NCBI RefSeq assembly: GCF_037138995.1
Contig: NZ_JBAXHI010000018.1
Coordinates: forward strand, 1 to 64,000
Length of the DNA stretch: 64,000 bases
Direction: 5' to 3'
Source of the DNA: Chlorohelix sp037138995
GTDB lineage: Bacteria > Chloroflexota > Chloroflexia > Chloroheliales > Chloroheliaceae
Positions 42,740 through 51,638 of this stretch are shown here, piece by piece. The first letter of the stretch is position 1. The number at the start of each line of letters is the position of its first letter. Both the position numbers and the translations under genes were made by a program. The notes under the pieces were generated by a model. That model was given only the letters and a program-made list of their open reading frames with translations. It was not told the DNA's origin and did not search any database.

Positions 42740-44044
42740 TTAAGCAGTAACTGCCAGATTTGCTAGACTGTCTTTAACAGCAGCACAAGTTTCAGCGATT
42801 AATTCCGGAGTATGGGCAATGCTCATGAAACCGGCTTCAAACTGGCTAGGTGCGAAGTAAACGCCTCGTTCAACCAAGCCCCAGAAGAAAGTAGCATAAG
42901 CGCGAGTATCGGCGGTTTTTGCGCTGGCATAATCCACCACTTCCTGCGCGGTAAAGAATATCCCGAACATGCTATCAATGCGTTTGAATTGCACCGGAAC
43001 GGGACTTTGTGCAAGAGCTTGACTCATGCCGTCATCCAGCAATTTTCCATGCGCTTCCAGTTGTGGGTAGAAACTAGGCTTTAATAGCTCCTTGAGATTA
43101 GCAATACCAGCAGCCATCGCCAATGGGTTACCGCTTAATGTTCCAGCCTGATACATCGAACCCAACGGGGCTACATGTTTCATAATTTCAAGCTTACCGC
43201 CATATGCTCCAACCGGCAAACCGCCACCCATAACCTTACCCAGTGTGGTCAGGTCAGGTGTAACGCCATACTTGCCCTGCGCACAGCTTGAGCCGCCTAT
43301 TCGGAAACCGGTCATCACTTCGTCAAAGATTAATACTGTGCCTTCCCGCTCGGTAATGCTCCGCAAGCCTTCTAGGAAACCGGGCTGAGGCTCTACCATT
43401 CCCATATTTCCGGCGACAGGTTCTACAATAAGGGCGGCTATCTGTCCTTTGTTCGCCGCAAAAAGCTCCTCAACGGCAGTAAGATTGTTGTAAGGAACGG
43501 TAAGAGTATCGGCGGTGGCAGCCGCAGTTACGCCGGGGCTATCGGGTAAGCCCAATGTGGCAACGCCGCTACCTGCTTGAACCAGTAGGAAATCGGCATG
43601 TCCGTGATAGCAGCCGATGAATTTGATAATCTTGTTGCGTCCGGTGTAAGCTCGCGCCAATCTTAGGGCGCTCATAGTAGCTTCAGTACCGCTGTTAACC
43701 AAACGAACCATTTCGATGGATGGAATAGCCGATATAATCAGTTCGGCAAGTTCAGTTTCGAGTGCGGTAGGCGCTCCATAACTTGAACCTCGCGACGCTT
43801 GCCGAGTGATAGCTTCTACAACTATTGGGTTGGCATGCCCCAGAATTAAAGGACCCCAGCTTAATACATAGTCAATATATCGGTTGCCATCCACATCATA
43901 CATGAACGCGCCTTCGCCACGATCAATGAAAATGGGGTTGCCACCCACGCCTCGAAATGCTCTTACCGGGCTGTTGACTCCACCGGGAAGAACTTTAGAT
44001 GCTGCCTCAAATAAATCTGCTGAACCCTTCCGCTTCTCGCTCAT
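42740..44044 (-). CDS. hemL: Glutamate-1-semialdehyde 2,1-aminomutase
   Basis: PLP enzyme that turns glutamate-1-semialdehyde into 5-aminolevulinate, the C5 route used together with hemA. Typical segments are VLPGGVNSPVRAFRGVGGNP, RLVNSGTEATMSALRLAR (pyridoxal phosphate pocket), LIFDEVMTGFR and the Lys in LGKVMGGGLPVGAYGG. The 434-residue length is normal. It lies 74 nt downstream of hemQ and 12 nt upstream of hemB. Confidence 0.97.
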   Translation of the reverse strand: MSEKRKGSADLFEAASKVLPGGVNSPVRAFRGVGGNPIFIDRGEGAFMYDVDGNRYIDYVLSWGPLILGHANPIVVEAITRQASRGSSYGAPTALETELAELIISAIPSIEMVRLVNSGTEATMSALRLARAYTGRNKIIKFIGCYHGHADFLLVQAGSGVATLGLPDSPGVTAAATADTLTVPYNNLTAVEELFAANKGQIAALIVEPVAGNMGMVEPQPGFLEGLRSITEREGTVLIFDEVMTGFRIGGSSCAQGKYGVTPDLTTLGKVMGGGLPVGAYGGKLEIMKHVAPLGSMYQAGTLSGNPLAMAAGIANLKELLKPSFYPQLEAHGKLLDDGMSQALAQSPVPVQFKRIDSMFGIFFTAQEVVDYASAKTADTRAYATFFWGLVERGVYFAPSQFEAGFMSIAHTPELIAETCAAVKDSLANLAVTA

Positions 44045-44118
44045 TTCTTTTTTCCCCGATTAAAAATGATGGGGTCAGTGGCATTGTACCCCGACCCCTG
44101 TGACGTAAGCAATGATGC

Positions 44119-45015
44119 CTAAAGACCTAAGTTTTTGATAATTTGTTCCACTGTAGTTGAAACACAGGTGAAAATGGGAACATCTCGCACTGTGAACAAG
44201 CTAGATTCGGTTTCACGCAATTCCATTATCAGATCAAGAAAGTCTGACGGGTAATCGGTTTCGAATGCTACTACAAAATCCTGATCATCCAGACCAAAAG
44301 AGTAGGAAGTGTTCAATTTAACGGTTGGATATTGGTGTCCAACTATAATATGCTCATCCATAACACGCTGCCGCTCTTCTTTTGAGAGTAAATACCACTG
44401 GCGTGTTTTTACGAATGGATAGACGAAAAGGTATTTTGCGCCCCACGGCTCTACACGCAATCGCTCGTTTTCTGAAGTAGTGTGGAAATGCTGCTCGGTA
44501 TAAATAGAACGCTTGGTTAAAGCAGTATAGTTAACAGGTACGGTTAAATAAGAGCCTAACCCTGTTCCTAAAACTGTTGCGTTTGCTTCCTGAAAACGTT
44601 CCAACCCGCTGGAAGATTCGCCATCTTTGTTGACCGGAACGACATGCCACAACATGAAATCTACGTCACCGCGCACACCTGTAAGGCTATAAGGGCGCAA
44701 TAACTCACCTCTTGGGTAGAGACCATCCATAGCTTGTAGAAACTCGTCAACTCCCTTTTGGCGTTCTGCTATCGGTAAGCGCCTGAAAGCCGGATCCAAT
44801 TTGTAAAAGCTGAATTTAACGAATTGTTGTTTGGTGGCGTTATGCTTGTACTCAACTTTCAGTTCAGGAGTTTCGGGCATAACGCGCCCTCCCCTAAGCC
44901 CGAGTTTCTGCTTCATTTCCTGTTCTTCAGGAGTAACTAAAGCAGAAGGGTTATCGTAGCTTTCGGCTATAGGAATTGCGACTGAACCCCCTTTGGTTGG
45001 GTTATTGTCGTCCAT
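44119..45015 (-). CDS. chdC: Coproheme decarboxylase (HemQ/ChdC, chlorite dismutase fold)
   Basis: Converts coproheme III to haem b by two oxidative decarboxylations, the last step of the coproporphyrin-dependent haem route. Family signs are FVYPFVKTRQWYLLSKEERQ (quoted to 20) with the catalytic Tyr in YPFVK, and MDEHIIVGHQYP with the proximal His, then FGLDDQDFVVAFE. The Arg diagnostic of true chlorite dismutases is not seen at the expected place. The 298 residues include an extra N-terminal region of about 45. Its place in a haem operon supports decarboxylase rather than chlorite dismutase. It follows hemD by 47 nt. Confidence 0.92.
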   Translation of the reverse strand: MDDNNPTKGGSVAIPIAESYDNPSALVTPEEQEMKQKLGLRGGRVMPETPELKVEYKHNATKQQFVKFSFYKLDPAFRRLPIAERQKGVDEFLQAMDGLYPRGELLRPYSLTGVRGDVDFMLWHVVPVNKDGESSSGLERFQEANATVLGTGLGSYLTVPVNYTALTKRSIYTEQHFHTTSENERLRVEPWGAKYLFVYPFVKTRQWYLLSKEERQRVMDEHIIVGHQYPTVKLNTSYSFGLDDQDFVVAFETDYPSDFLDLIMELRETESSLFTVRDVPIFTCVSTTVEQIIKNLGL

Positions 45016-45062
45016 ATTTATATTGTACCTCCAACATTTATATCCACAGTTTTGTATTTTGA

Positions 45063-45884
45063 TTATACGGTAGCGCTCGACTGGTTAAAGTAGTCCGAAA
45101 TACAAACTACCAGATTATCTATGGTATATTTTTCAGGTTGAAGGTCTATTTTCAGACCCATCTCAAGGGCGGCGCCAGCCGTAATCGGACCGATACAGGC
45201 AACCGCACTATTTTTTAACAATTCGGGCAATGGTTTGCTGCTAACGCTGGAAAGCCGCGCCGCGAAGTTTCGCACTGTTGAGGCTGAGGTAAAAGTTACC
45301 ACATCCACTTGCCCTTGCTGCAGTAATTGCAACAAATCTGAGGGGTTTATCCCACTTTCTCCACCTACTACAGTGTGATAAGCTGTTATTTGAGTAACTA
45401 TTGCGCCTCTTTCTTCTAAACCTGTAACCAGAGATTGCCGGGCAATGTCAGCGCGAGGCAGCATAAAACGCTGTCCTTGCAAATTTTCGCCTAGCGCTTC
45501 CAGAATGGATTCAGCTACAAAGCGCACGGGTATTAAATTTGGTTCAACCCCTTTACTGCGAAGTGAATCGGCAGTGGCAGAACCAACTGTGGCGGTTTTA
45601 ACGCCTGAAAAAGCTTGGCTATCTTTCCCTAACTCAGTCATTCGTTGCCAGAAATATTCAACGCCGTTTACACTGGTAAAAATCACCCAGTTGAAGTGGG
45701 AAAGTTCGGCAATTACTCCATCTATTTCGTCCCAAGTTTTGGGCGGAATGGTTTTGATGACGGGAAATTCAAGAGCATCTGCGCCAATTTCACGCAGATG
45801 TTCCAATAAGCCGCCGGATTGTTCTTTAGCACGGGTTACTACAATACGCCTTCCCGCAAGGGGGTGTGCTTTTTGAGCATCCAT
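45063..45884 (-). CDS. hemD: Uroporphyrinogen-III synthase
   Basis: Closes and inverts ring D of hydroxymethylbilane to give uroporphyrinogen III. The two-domain HemD fold is indicated by LAGRRIVVTRAKEQSGGLLEHL at the N-terminus, quoted in part (GRRIVVTRAKEQSGGLLEHL), DGVIAELSHFNWVIFTSVNGV in part (NWVIFTSVNGV), the VDVVTFTSASTVRNF block and VACIGPITAGAALEMG. The family is poorly conserved, but these blocks and the position between hemC and hemQ make the call firm. The ATG overlaps the hemC stop codon by one base. Confidence 0.95.
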   Translation of the reverse strand: MDAQKAHPLAGRRIVVTRAKEQSGGLLEHLREIGADALEFPVIKTIPPKTWDEIDGVIAELSHFNWVIFTSVNGVEYFWQRMTELGKDSQAFSGVKTATVGSATADSLRSKGVEPNLIPVRFVAESILEALGENLQGQRFMLPRADIARQSLVTGLEERGAIVTQITAYHTVVGGESGINPSDLLQLLQQGQVDVVTFTSASTVRNFAARLSSVSSKPLPELLKNSAVACIGPITAGAALEMGLKIDLQPEKYTIDNLVVCISDYFNQSSATV

Positions 45885-46891
45885 TATTTTCTCTCGGTGA
45901 TATAGCCTTGTTTGCGGGCATCATCCAGAATTTCGCGGGCGCCTTTGTTAAGGGCTTCTTCTGCTAAACGAAGTGCAACTTCTTTAGCCTGCGCTAAAGA
46001 ACCATCGTTGGGTTCTTGAATTTCCACCAAAATTTTCCGAGAACCATCGGGGCTACCAATGAAAGCACGCAAGACCAGTTGCTGCATCACTATTTCAGCA
46101 TACGCGCCTACCGGAGTCTGGCACCCGCCACCCAACGCTGCCATAAATTCCCGCTCGCATTTTACAGCAATCAAGCTGTTGCGGTCGTTAATCAGGTTTA
46201 GAATATCGAGTAAGGCTGTGTCATCTACCCGACATTCCGGCGCAAGCGCACCCTGACCGGGGGCGGGAAGCATTAAATTTAATGGGATACATTCTGCCGC
46301 TTCGTCAAGGCGACCAATTCTTTTTACCCCTGCTGCCGCTAATATTACTGCGTCATAATCTTGTTCATGCAATTTACGCATGCGGGTATCAATATTCCCG
46401 CGCAATTCTTTAATCTGGAAATCAGGGCGATAGTTTCGTAATTGTGCGACTCGGCGTGCGCTGCTAGTACCAATGACCGCTCCTTGCGGCAAATCTGCCA
46501 GCTTAATGTTTTGCCTACTGAAAATCGCATCACGGGCATCCACTCGTTCAGGGGTAACTGCTACATGCAAGCCTTCCGGCTGTTTGGTTGGCAGGTCTTT
46601 GAGGCTATGTATTGCCAAATCAATTTCGCCCGCTAGCAGCGCAGTTTCAAGCTCTCGCACAAAAAAGCCATCGTCACCGACGCTTTGTAATGGCACATCC
46701 TGAATTTGGTCGCCGCGGGTGGTAAATACGCGGGTTTCGATTTGCAAACCGGGACGGGCTTTTTTAAGCTCTTCAATTAGCCAATTAGTTTGCCATAGCG
46801 CCAGTTTGCTACCGCGAGTTCCTACAATAAATGTTTTATTTGGCAATTCCGTATGCGGTTTTTCCGCCTCCTTTAACTCAATTTGTTTCAT
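45884..46891 (-). CDS. hemC: Hydroxymethylbilane synthase
   Basis: Polymerises four porphobilinogens to hydroxymethylbilane using a dipyrromethane cofactor. Motifs are FIVGTRGSKLALWQT, IGTSSARRVAQL, LRGNIDTRMRKL and the cofactor Cys in ALGGGCQTPVGAYAE. The 335 residues include about 20 extra at the N-terminus before the conserved start. It overlaps hemA by 14 nt and has a strong AAGGAG site before its ATG. It is the second gene of the hem operon. Confidence 0.97.
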   Translation of the reverse strand: MKQIELKEAEKPHTELPNKTFIVGTRGSKLALWQTNWLIEELKKARPGLQIETRVFTTRGDQIQDVPLQSVGDDGFFVRELETALLAGEIDLAIHSLKDLPTKQPEGLHVAVTPERVDARDAIFSRQNIKLADLPQGAVIGTSSARRVAQLRNYRPDFQIKELRGNIDTRMRKLHEQDYDAVILAAAGVKRIGRLDEAAECIPLNLMLPAPGQGALAPECRVDDTALLDILNLINDRNSLIAVKCEREFMAALGGGCQTPVGAYAEIVMQQLVLRAFIGSPDGSRKILVEIQEPNDGSLAQAKEVALRLAEEALNKGAREILDDARKQGYITERK

Positions 46892-48176
46892 GACCTGCTC
46901 CTTGCAGCGCGAAGAGATGTTTGACTACCTCAGCATACCGACCACCATCAGTGCTGGTGGCAACTTCCTTTAATCTAGTAGTGGGTTCGTGTAACAGTTT
47001 GTTAACGATGCGGCTGGTTAGCTCTTCAATCATGTTAACTTGCTTATCGGACAAGTCACCGAAAGTGTGACGAATTCTTTCCAATTCAGCACGGCGGATG
47101 GTATCCGCATGTTTTCTTAGCGTGGTGATGGTGGGGACTACAGCCAATGAGCCAAGCCAGCTCATAAATTCTTCAATCTCTTCATTAACAATTGCTTTTA
47201 CTCGTTGTACTTCAGAGCGACGTTTTTCGAGATTCTCGTCTGCTAATTTCTTCACATCGTCTAAGTCCCAAAGTTGAACACCTAGTATTTCGGAAACATC
47301 TGGAGCGACATCGCGAGGTACAGCAATATCAACAATATTAAGGGGTCTCTCAACTCTGCCGGGCATAACTTTTTCAAGATGTTCCGGTTCAATAACTGCG
47401 AAAGGCGAACCAGTAGAACATATTACCACATCGGCTTGTTCTAATGCTTTTGACAAATCTTTTAGTTCGTAGGTGTTATCAATATTAATGCCAAGATGTT
47501 CGGCAAGTTTGTGGGCTTTGCTCAAGGTGCGATTAACAATTAGTATTTTGCTAACGCCCGCTGCCATCAGCACATGGGCAGTTAATTTAGCAGTTTGCCC
47601 GCTGCCTAATACCATTCCAACTTTACCTGCCAATGAACCAGTATGCTTCTTGACTAGTTCTACAGCAGTATAGCTTACCGATACTCCATATTCAGCAATG
47701 GTGGTTTCGGTTCGAGCGCGTTTTCCGGCGCTAATTGCAGCGCGGAACTTTGAATCTAGCACCCGCCCGGCGGTTCCTTGCTTCCGAGCGATTTCAATCG
47801 CATCACGTACCTGCCCTTGAATCTGGCATTCGCCAATTACCATAGATTGGATGCCGCTGGCAACTTCAAAAAGATGTGCGACAGCATCTCGCCCATGATG
47901 ATAATAGAGGTATTCAGCAAAGTGATTTTCGGGTACACTTTGGTAGTCCGACAGAAACCGCCGCATTTCAGCCTGCAAATCGTTACGACGTGCGTGGGAG
48001 GCAACCAGATAAAGTTCGACCCGATTACAAGTTGAAAGAATAGCGGCTTCAAGTATGTGAGGATGCGAGACCAGCGCTGCAAGCGCCCCGTTCAAACGCT
48101 CACCACCAAACGACAATTTTTCACGGACTTCGAGAGGGGCTTTCTTGCAATCTAGCCCCACTGCCATAAGTTCCAT
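46878..48176 (-). CDS. hemA: Glutamyl-tRNA reductase
   Basis: First committed step of tetrapyrrole synthesis: NADPH reduction of glutamyl-tRNA-Glu to glutamate-1-semialdehyde. Visible are the catalytic Cys in AILSTCNRVELY, the GQVRDAIEIAR helix, the NADPH motif VLGSGQTAKLTAHVL and the C-terminal dimerisation helices. Near residue 10 the usual NHKTAPVEVRE segment reads DCKKAPLEVRE, so the family His is Cys. Length 432 is normal. It heads the operon hemA-C-D-Q-L-B and is probably the regulated step. Confidence 0.96.
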   Translation of the reverse strand: MELMAVGLDCKKAPLEVREKLSFGGERLNGALAALVSHPHILEAAILSTCNRVELYLVASHARRNDLQAEMRRFLSDYQSVPENHFAEYLYYHHGRDAVAHLFEVASGIQSMVIGECQIQGQVRDAIEIARKQGTAGRVLDSKFRAAISAGKRARTETTIAEYGVSVSYTAVELVKKHTGSLAGKVGMVLGSGQTAKLTAHVLMAAGVSKILIVNRTLSKAHKLAEHLGINIDNTYELKDLSKALEQADVVICSTGSPFAVIEPEHLEKVMPGRVERPLNIVDIAVPRDVAPDVSEILGVQLWDLDDVKKLADENLEKRRSEVQRVKAIVNEEIEEFMSWLGSLAVVPTITTLRKHADTIRRAELERIRHTFGDLSDKQVNMIEELTSRIVNKLLHEPTTRLKEVATSTDGGRYAEVVKHLFALQGAGHETN

Positions 48177-48293
48177 ATTAATATGCCTCAGTTGCCAAAT
48201 TCAAGTTATGAATTGAACACATTGTGCAAATTTTACCAGCACGGCATATTTTTTTATATAGGGTCTACACCTTAGATTCTGCCTTAGTAGTAC

Positions 48294-49244
48294 CTATTCT
48301 GGAGAATTTTTTTTTCGGGGTGCGGTTGCCACTCTTACGCCCCATAACAAAACTAGCGTGCCTAACACCAATTCCAGCCCAAACGGTTCGTCAAGGAATA
48401 GGATTGCCAGTGCCTCCGTGAATATCGGGGAGAATAACTGGATGGTTGCCACTTGTTCCAGCTTTAAATATCGGAGGAGTGTATAGAAGAGGGCAAAGCC
48501 TAGCGCGGATGGTACTATTCCGGCGTATGCTATATAGAGTAATCCTTCAAAACTAAGAGAAGCTAGACCGTTTGGTTCAAACAATATTAGAAGTATCCAA
48601 ACCGGGATTACACCGATTAACTGGTTTAAGCTGGTCGAAAGCAGGCTTGTACCGGGTAAGGAACTGGTATATCGTTTTCCCCACAAGCCATATAGCCCCC
48701 ATCCAAAGGTTGCAAAAACCATCAGCGCCAGTCCGGGCAGGAGATTTCCGCTGTTTAGGTTCTGGAGCAATTTATCTAGATTGCCTCCGCTTATAACGAT
48801 TGCAATTCCGCTCAGTGATATTAGCACGCCTACCACTTGCCGCCAGCCCGATTTTACCCCTAGCCAGAAATAGCCTCCTATCAGCACTACCATCGGATTT
48901 AAGCCAAAAAATACTATTCCTCCCAGCGTGGCGCTAATGTAAATCAGGGCTGTATTGAGACCAATCATATAAATTGACAGAAATAAACCGCCCATCAGGT
49001 AGTTCTTTATTCCTCCTACCAGTGGTAAAGCTGTTTTGTTATTACGGGTAGTAAGCCAGTAAATCAGAAAGGCGAAAATTCCGGCAATGGTAAAACGGAC
49101 TGCTACCATTGTAAAGGGGGTTGCTAGGTGCTTGAGATAAATATGCTTGGTTACGACAGTGGCGCTTGCCCAACTGGCAACAACTAGAACCAACAAGATA
49201 ACCGGGCCCCATGCGGTTGCGCCGTCAAATGTTTTGGTTTTCAC
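48294..49244 (-). CDS. EamA-family (DMT) transporter
   Basis: A 316-residue membrane protein with ten predicted TM helices arranged as two EamA repeats of five. The first repeat starts VILLVLVVASWASATVVTK and contains PFTMVAVRFTIAG; the second has FGWGLYGLWGK and ends with FLDEPFGLELVLGTLVLLWGV, quoted in part (EPFGLELVLGTLVLLWGV). Members export or import metabolites such as amino acids; the substrate here is unknown. It stands alone upstream of hemA on the same strand, about 118 nt apart. Confidence 0.92.
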   Translation of the reverse strand: MKTKTFDGATAWGPVILLVLVVASWASATVVTKHIYLKHLATPFTMVAVRFTIAGIFAFLIYWLTTRNNKTALPLVGGIKNYLMGGLFLSIYMIGLNTALIYISATLGGIVFFGLNPMVVLIGGYFWLGVKSGWRQVVGVLISLSGIAIVISGGNLDKLLQNLNSGNLLPGLALMVFATFGWGLYGLWGKRYTSSLPGTSLLSTSLNQLIGVIPVWILLILFEPNGLASLSFEGLLYIAYAGIVPSALGFALFYTLLRYLKLEQVATIQLFSPIFTEALAILFLDEPFGLELVLGTLVLLWGVRVATAPRKKNSPE

Positions 49245-49417
49245 TCATGCTCCTAGCTTGTGGATTATTAGAGCGACATTATAAGCTAGTAAGATGAATT
49301 TTGCTTGAATAAGAGAGCCTTTCATAATAGGTTAGCGCCTTAACAAAAAGCTCCTTTGTATTAGGATGATTAAATATGAGCGGGTGTTTTTAAATGAATT
49401 TGAAAGTCGAAAAGAGG

Positions 49418-49798
49418 TTAATATCTGTAATAACTTCCCTCTTCCTCTTCTGGACTTTGGGGAAACTCGTCTTGGGTTTTGAATCTGTCTGCCAGCATAG
49501 CAAAAATAAGGAAGATAATCCCTGCACATACTGGTGGCAGTATCAATACAAAAAACAGTTGTATCTCTCTCAGAGTATCAGGGTCAGCGTTTTGGTCTAT
49601 AAAAATAGGTGGCAAAACTATATACAACAGCAGTGCGGCGGCTAACCCGATAAACCAGCCCTTAAACCCGGTAACCAACCGATAACGTCGTTCAGGGTCT
49701 TCATCACGTTTAATCATTTTTATAATTAGTAATGTAGGACCACCAATTATGGCTACTAACCATGCTACAATCAATAGAAATACGCCAAAATCATCCAT
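49418..49798 (-). CDS. Small membrane protein of unknown function
   Basis: A 126-residue protein with three hydrophobic segments: residues 2-27 (FGVFLLIVAWLVAIIGGPTL), 47-67 (GWFIGLAAALLLYIVLPPIF) and 80-102 (LFFVLILPPVCAGIIFLIF). Between the first two lies a charged loop, KRDEDPERRYRLV. The C-terminus is acidic and Tyr-rich. I recognise no family. Hydrophobic-polar alternation and normal codon use make it a probable gene. Confidence 0.6.
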   Translation of the reverse strand: MDDFGVFLLIVAWLVAIIGGPTLLIIKMIKRDEDPERRYRLVTGFKGWFIGLAAALLLYIVLPPIFIDQNADPDTLREIQLFFVLILPPVCAGIIFLIFAMLADRFKTQDEFPQSPEEEEGSYYRY

Positions 49799-49917
49799 AG
49801 TCTTTAACCCCCAGATTGTATTACACCATTGTCACCCAACCATATTTTTAGTCGCAGGATGCAAGCGACAGGTCATTACACTTTTGACGAACTAAGCGTC
49901 GCTATAAACCTCAATGT

Positions 49918-50928
49918 TCATAAATTCTTATATCCAATTTTGTAACTTCGCCATGACTGATAGCCTAGCTTTGCATAAAAAGCGGTTAAATCTGTCCAAT
50001 CAATAGTTGCAAATGTAACCCCCGTTTTTCTAAGATGTTCTGTTCCTGCTGCCACTAGGGCAAGCCCTATTCCGCCACCTCTTATTGTGCTATTTATACC
50101 CAAAGGACCAATGCTGCCATGCTTTTCTTTAGGTTTTTCATGCATTGCCCAGAATATTATCGGGCGTGAAAGACCTTTTTCTATTACTTCTTTTGCTTGC
50201 CAAGTTTGTAAAAAGCCTTCAATTTTACCACTGCGACTTTTTATAAGCGTTATATTTTCCGGGCTATAACCTATTTTGAACAATCGCTCAAGGTCATAAT
50301 GCCAGCGCGGAGAAAAACCGTTAGAGGCTAATCCTATAAAATCCAGAATAGATTCTTCTTCTCCAGCCTTGCCCTGAGTAAAAAAATAATCCCCACCCGC
50401 AATTGAAGTGGGTTGTTCGGGTAAGCGCCAATTATCCAAAGATAAGCAAAGGTCATTTATTAATTCTTTATTAAAATTGCAGCCTTTATTTGAAAAAAAC
50501 TCTAACGCTTCACCTTCTGGCACACCCGGAAAAAAGTGGCTAAAATCCCCACCCAATCTAATCAGTTCAACATCTGATAGAGCATCATGCGCTTTTTCCA
50601 GCAGCGTTGTACCAATGCCCTGTTTTCGACTGCCTTCTTCAACTAGTAATAGGCTTATCCAGCCTGTTTTTCCATAGCGTTCTACCATAACAGGTGGTGC
50701 AGTTATATCTCGGAAGCGTCGAGTTAAAACAAATCCGAGCAATATACCTTGCTCATTCCATGCACCCCAAAAATCCGCTGGTTTGAAAGCAGCGTTGTTT
50801 TCGACATTTATTTTCCACAAATGACCGTCAGCAGAAAATAGGTTATTTAGTACACTATTCTTCCATAGCTTTAAGACGGCATCTCGATGAGAAGGTTCGT
50901 AAGCTTTGAGAATCAACCTCATTTGCAT
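49918..50928 (-). CDS. Tandem-domain GNAT acetyltransferase
   Basis: A 336-residue protein with two GNAT domains. The N-terminal one (about 5-140) has VEEGSRKQGIGTTLLEKA with the acetyl-CoA loop RKQGIG. The C-terminal one (about 175-335) has STIRGGGIGLALVAAG (loop RGGGIG) and the terminal FYAKLGYQSWRSY. Both loops look functional, unlike many tandem GNATs in which one half is dead. The acceptor is unknown. Its 5' side faces the gtrA terminator. Confidence 0.88.
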   Translation of the reverse strand: MQMRLILKAYEPSHRDAVLKLWKNSVLNNLFSADGHLWKINVENNAAFKPADFWGAWNEQGILLGFVLTRRFRDITAPPVMVERYGKTGWISLLLVEEGSRKQGIGTTLLEKAHDALSDVELIRLGGDFSHFFPGVPEGEALEFFSNKGCNFNKELINDLCLSLDNWRLPEQPTSIAGGDYFFTQGKAGEEESILDFIGLASNGFSPRWHYDLERLFKIGYSPENITLIKSRSGKIEGFLQTWQAKEVIEKGLSRPIIFWAMHEKPKEKHGSIGPLGINSTIRGGGIGLALVAAGTEHLRKTGVTFATIDWTDLTAFYAKLGYQSWRSYKIGYKNL

Positions 50929-51070
50929 AAATTCTAAGCCACCTTTCCAAATTATATAACCTAAGAATTTTTATCTTATTAAGGGGAGCGCCTAAAACGA
51001 TTAAAATATTATAATCTATTAGCCATTTTCTCTGTGATATTACAAATACCGGAGGTTATTTGGGGCAAGC

Positions 51071-51107
51071 AAAAAAAGTAGCCAAACTCTTAACAAGTTT
51101 GGGCTAC
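51071..51107 (-). terminator. Intrinsic terminator of the GT2-gtrA operon
   Basis: On the minus strand an 11-bp stem with one bulged base (GTAGCC-AAACT 51078-51088 with 51096-51107) is followed by a T7 run (complement of 51071-51077). It lies 36 nt past the GtrA-like stop codon. Confidence 0.8.
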
Positions 51108-51142
51108 CTTAAAATTTACCTATAAAATTAGGGTTGGTGGCT

Positions 51143-51628
51143 TTAATCTCTGCGGAGCAATGAGTTAGAAACTTTGTTGAAAGTCCAAAAGCGATTGGCG
51201 AAAAAGTTCCATAACAGCACTATTCCGGTTGCAATTATTTTTGCCGGTATATAGCCGTAATTTGGGTTAGATAGTAACCATCCGGCAGGAGCTTCCAAAG
51301 CGAATACCAGTAGATTATTGAGTAACAACCCAACCAGACTGATTAAAATAAACCGGAGTCCCTGTTGTAAGCTCTTATCCTTTCTCGACTCTGGATAGAC
51401 CCAATAGCGAGAAAGTAGATAGTTGTTAAGGATGCCACAGGAGTAAGAAACCAGATTAGCGGGTAAAGTAAGCCAACCGAACCAAGTTTTTAGGACGCTT
51501 AGGATGGCGAAATCCAGCAAAGTGCCGCTTAAGCCAACTGCCAGGAATCGCAAGAAACGCCCCACCTCGTTTTGCCATCTATTAAAGACTATCAAGTTTC
51601 TATGTCGCGTCCCCAACATGATTTTCAC
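51143..51628 (-). CDS. GtrA-like membrane protein
   Basis: A 161-residue protein with four TM helices of the GtrA/DPMS_TM family, typically flippases for polyprenyl-linked sugars. The family pattern is FLRFLAVGLSGTLLDFAILS, SYSCGILNNYLLSRYWVY and the terminal WNFFANRFWTF. It follows the dolichyl-phosphate-sugar synthase-like GT2 gene by 10 nt, a common pairing in which the GT2 enzyme makes a lipid-phosphate sugar and GtrA helps move it across the membrane. Confidence 0.92.
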   Translation of the reverse strand: MKIMLGTRHRNLIVFNRWQNEVGRFLRFLAVGLSGTLLDFAILSVLKTWFGWLTLPANLVSYSCGILNNYLLSRYWVYPESRKDKSLQQGLRFILISLVGLLLNNLLVFALEAPAGWLLSNPNYGYIPAKIIATGIVLLWNFFANRFWTFNKVSNSLLRRD

Positions 51629-51638
51629 ATCCCTAACT

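Noticed and set aside
44119..45015. Chlorite dismutase (chlorate/perchlorate metabolism)
   Set aside because: The haem operon context and missing diagnostic Arg favour coproheme decarboxylase.
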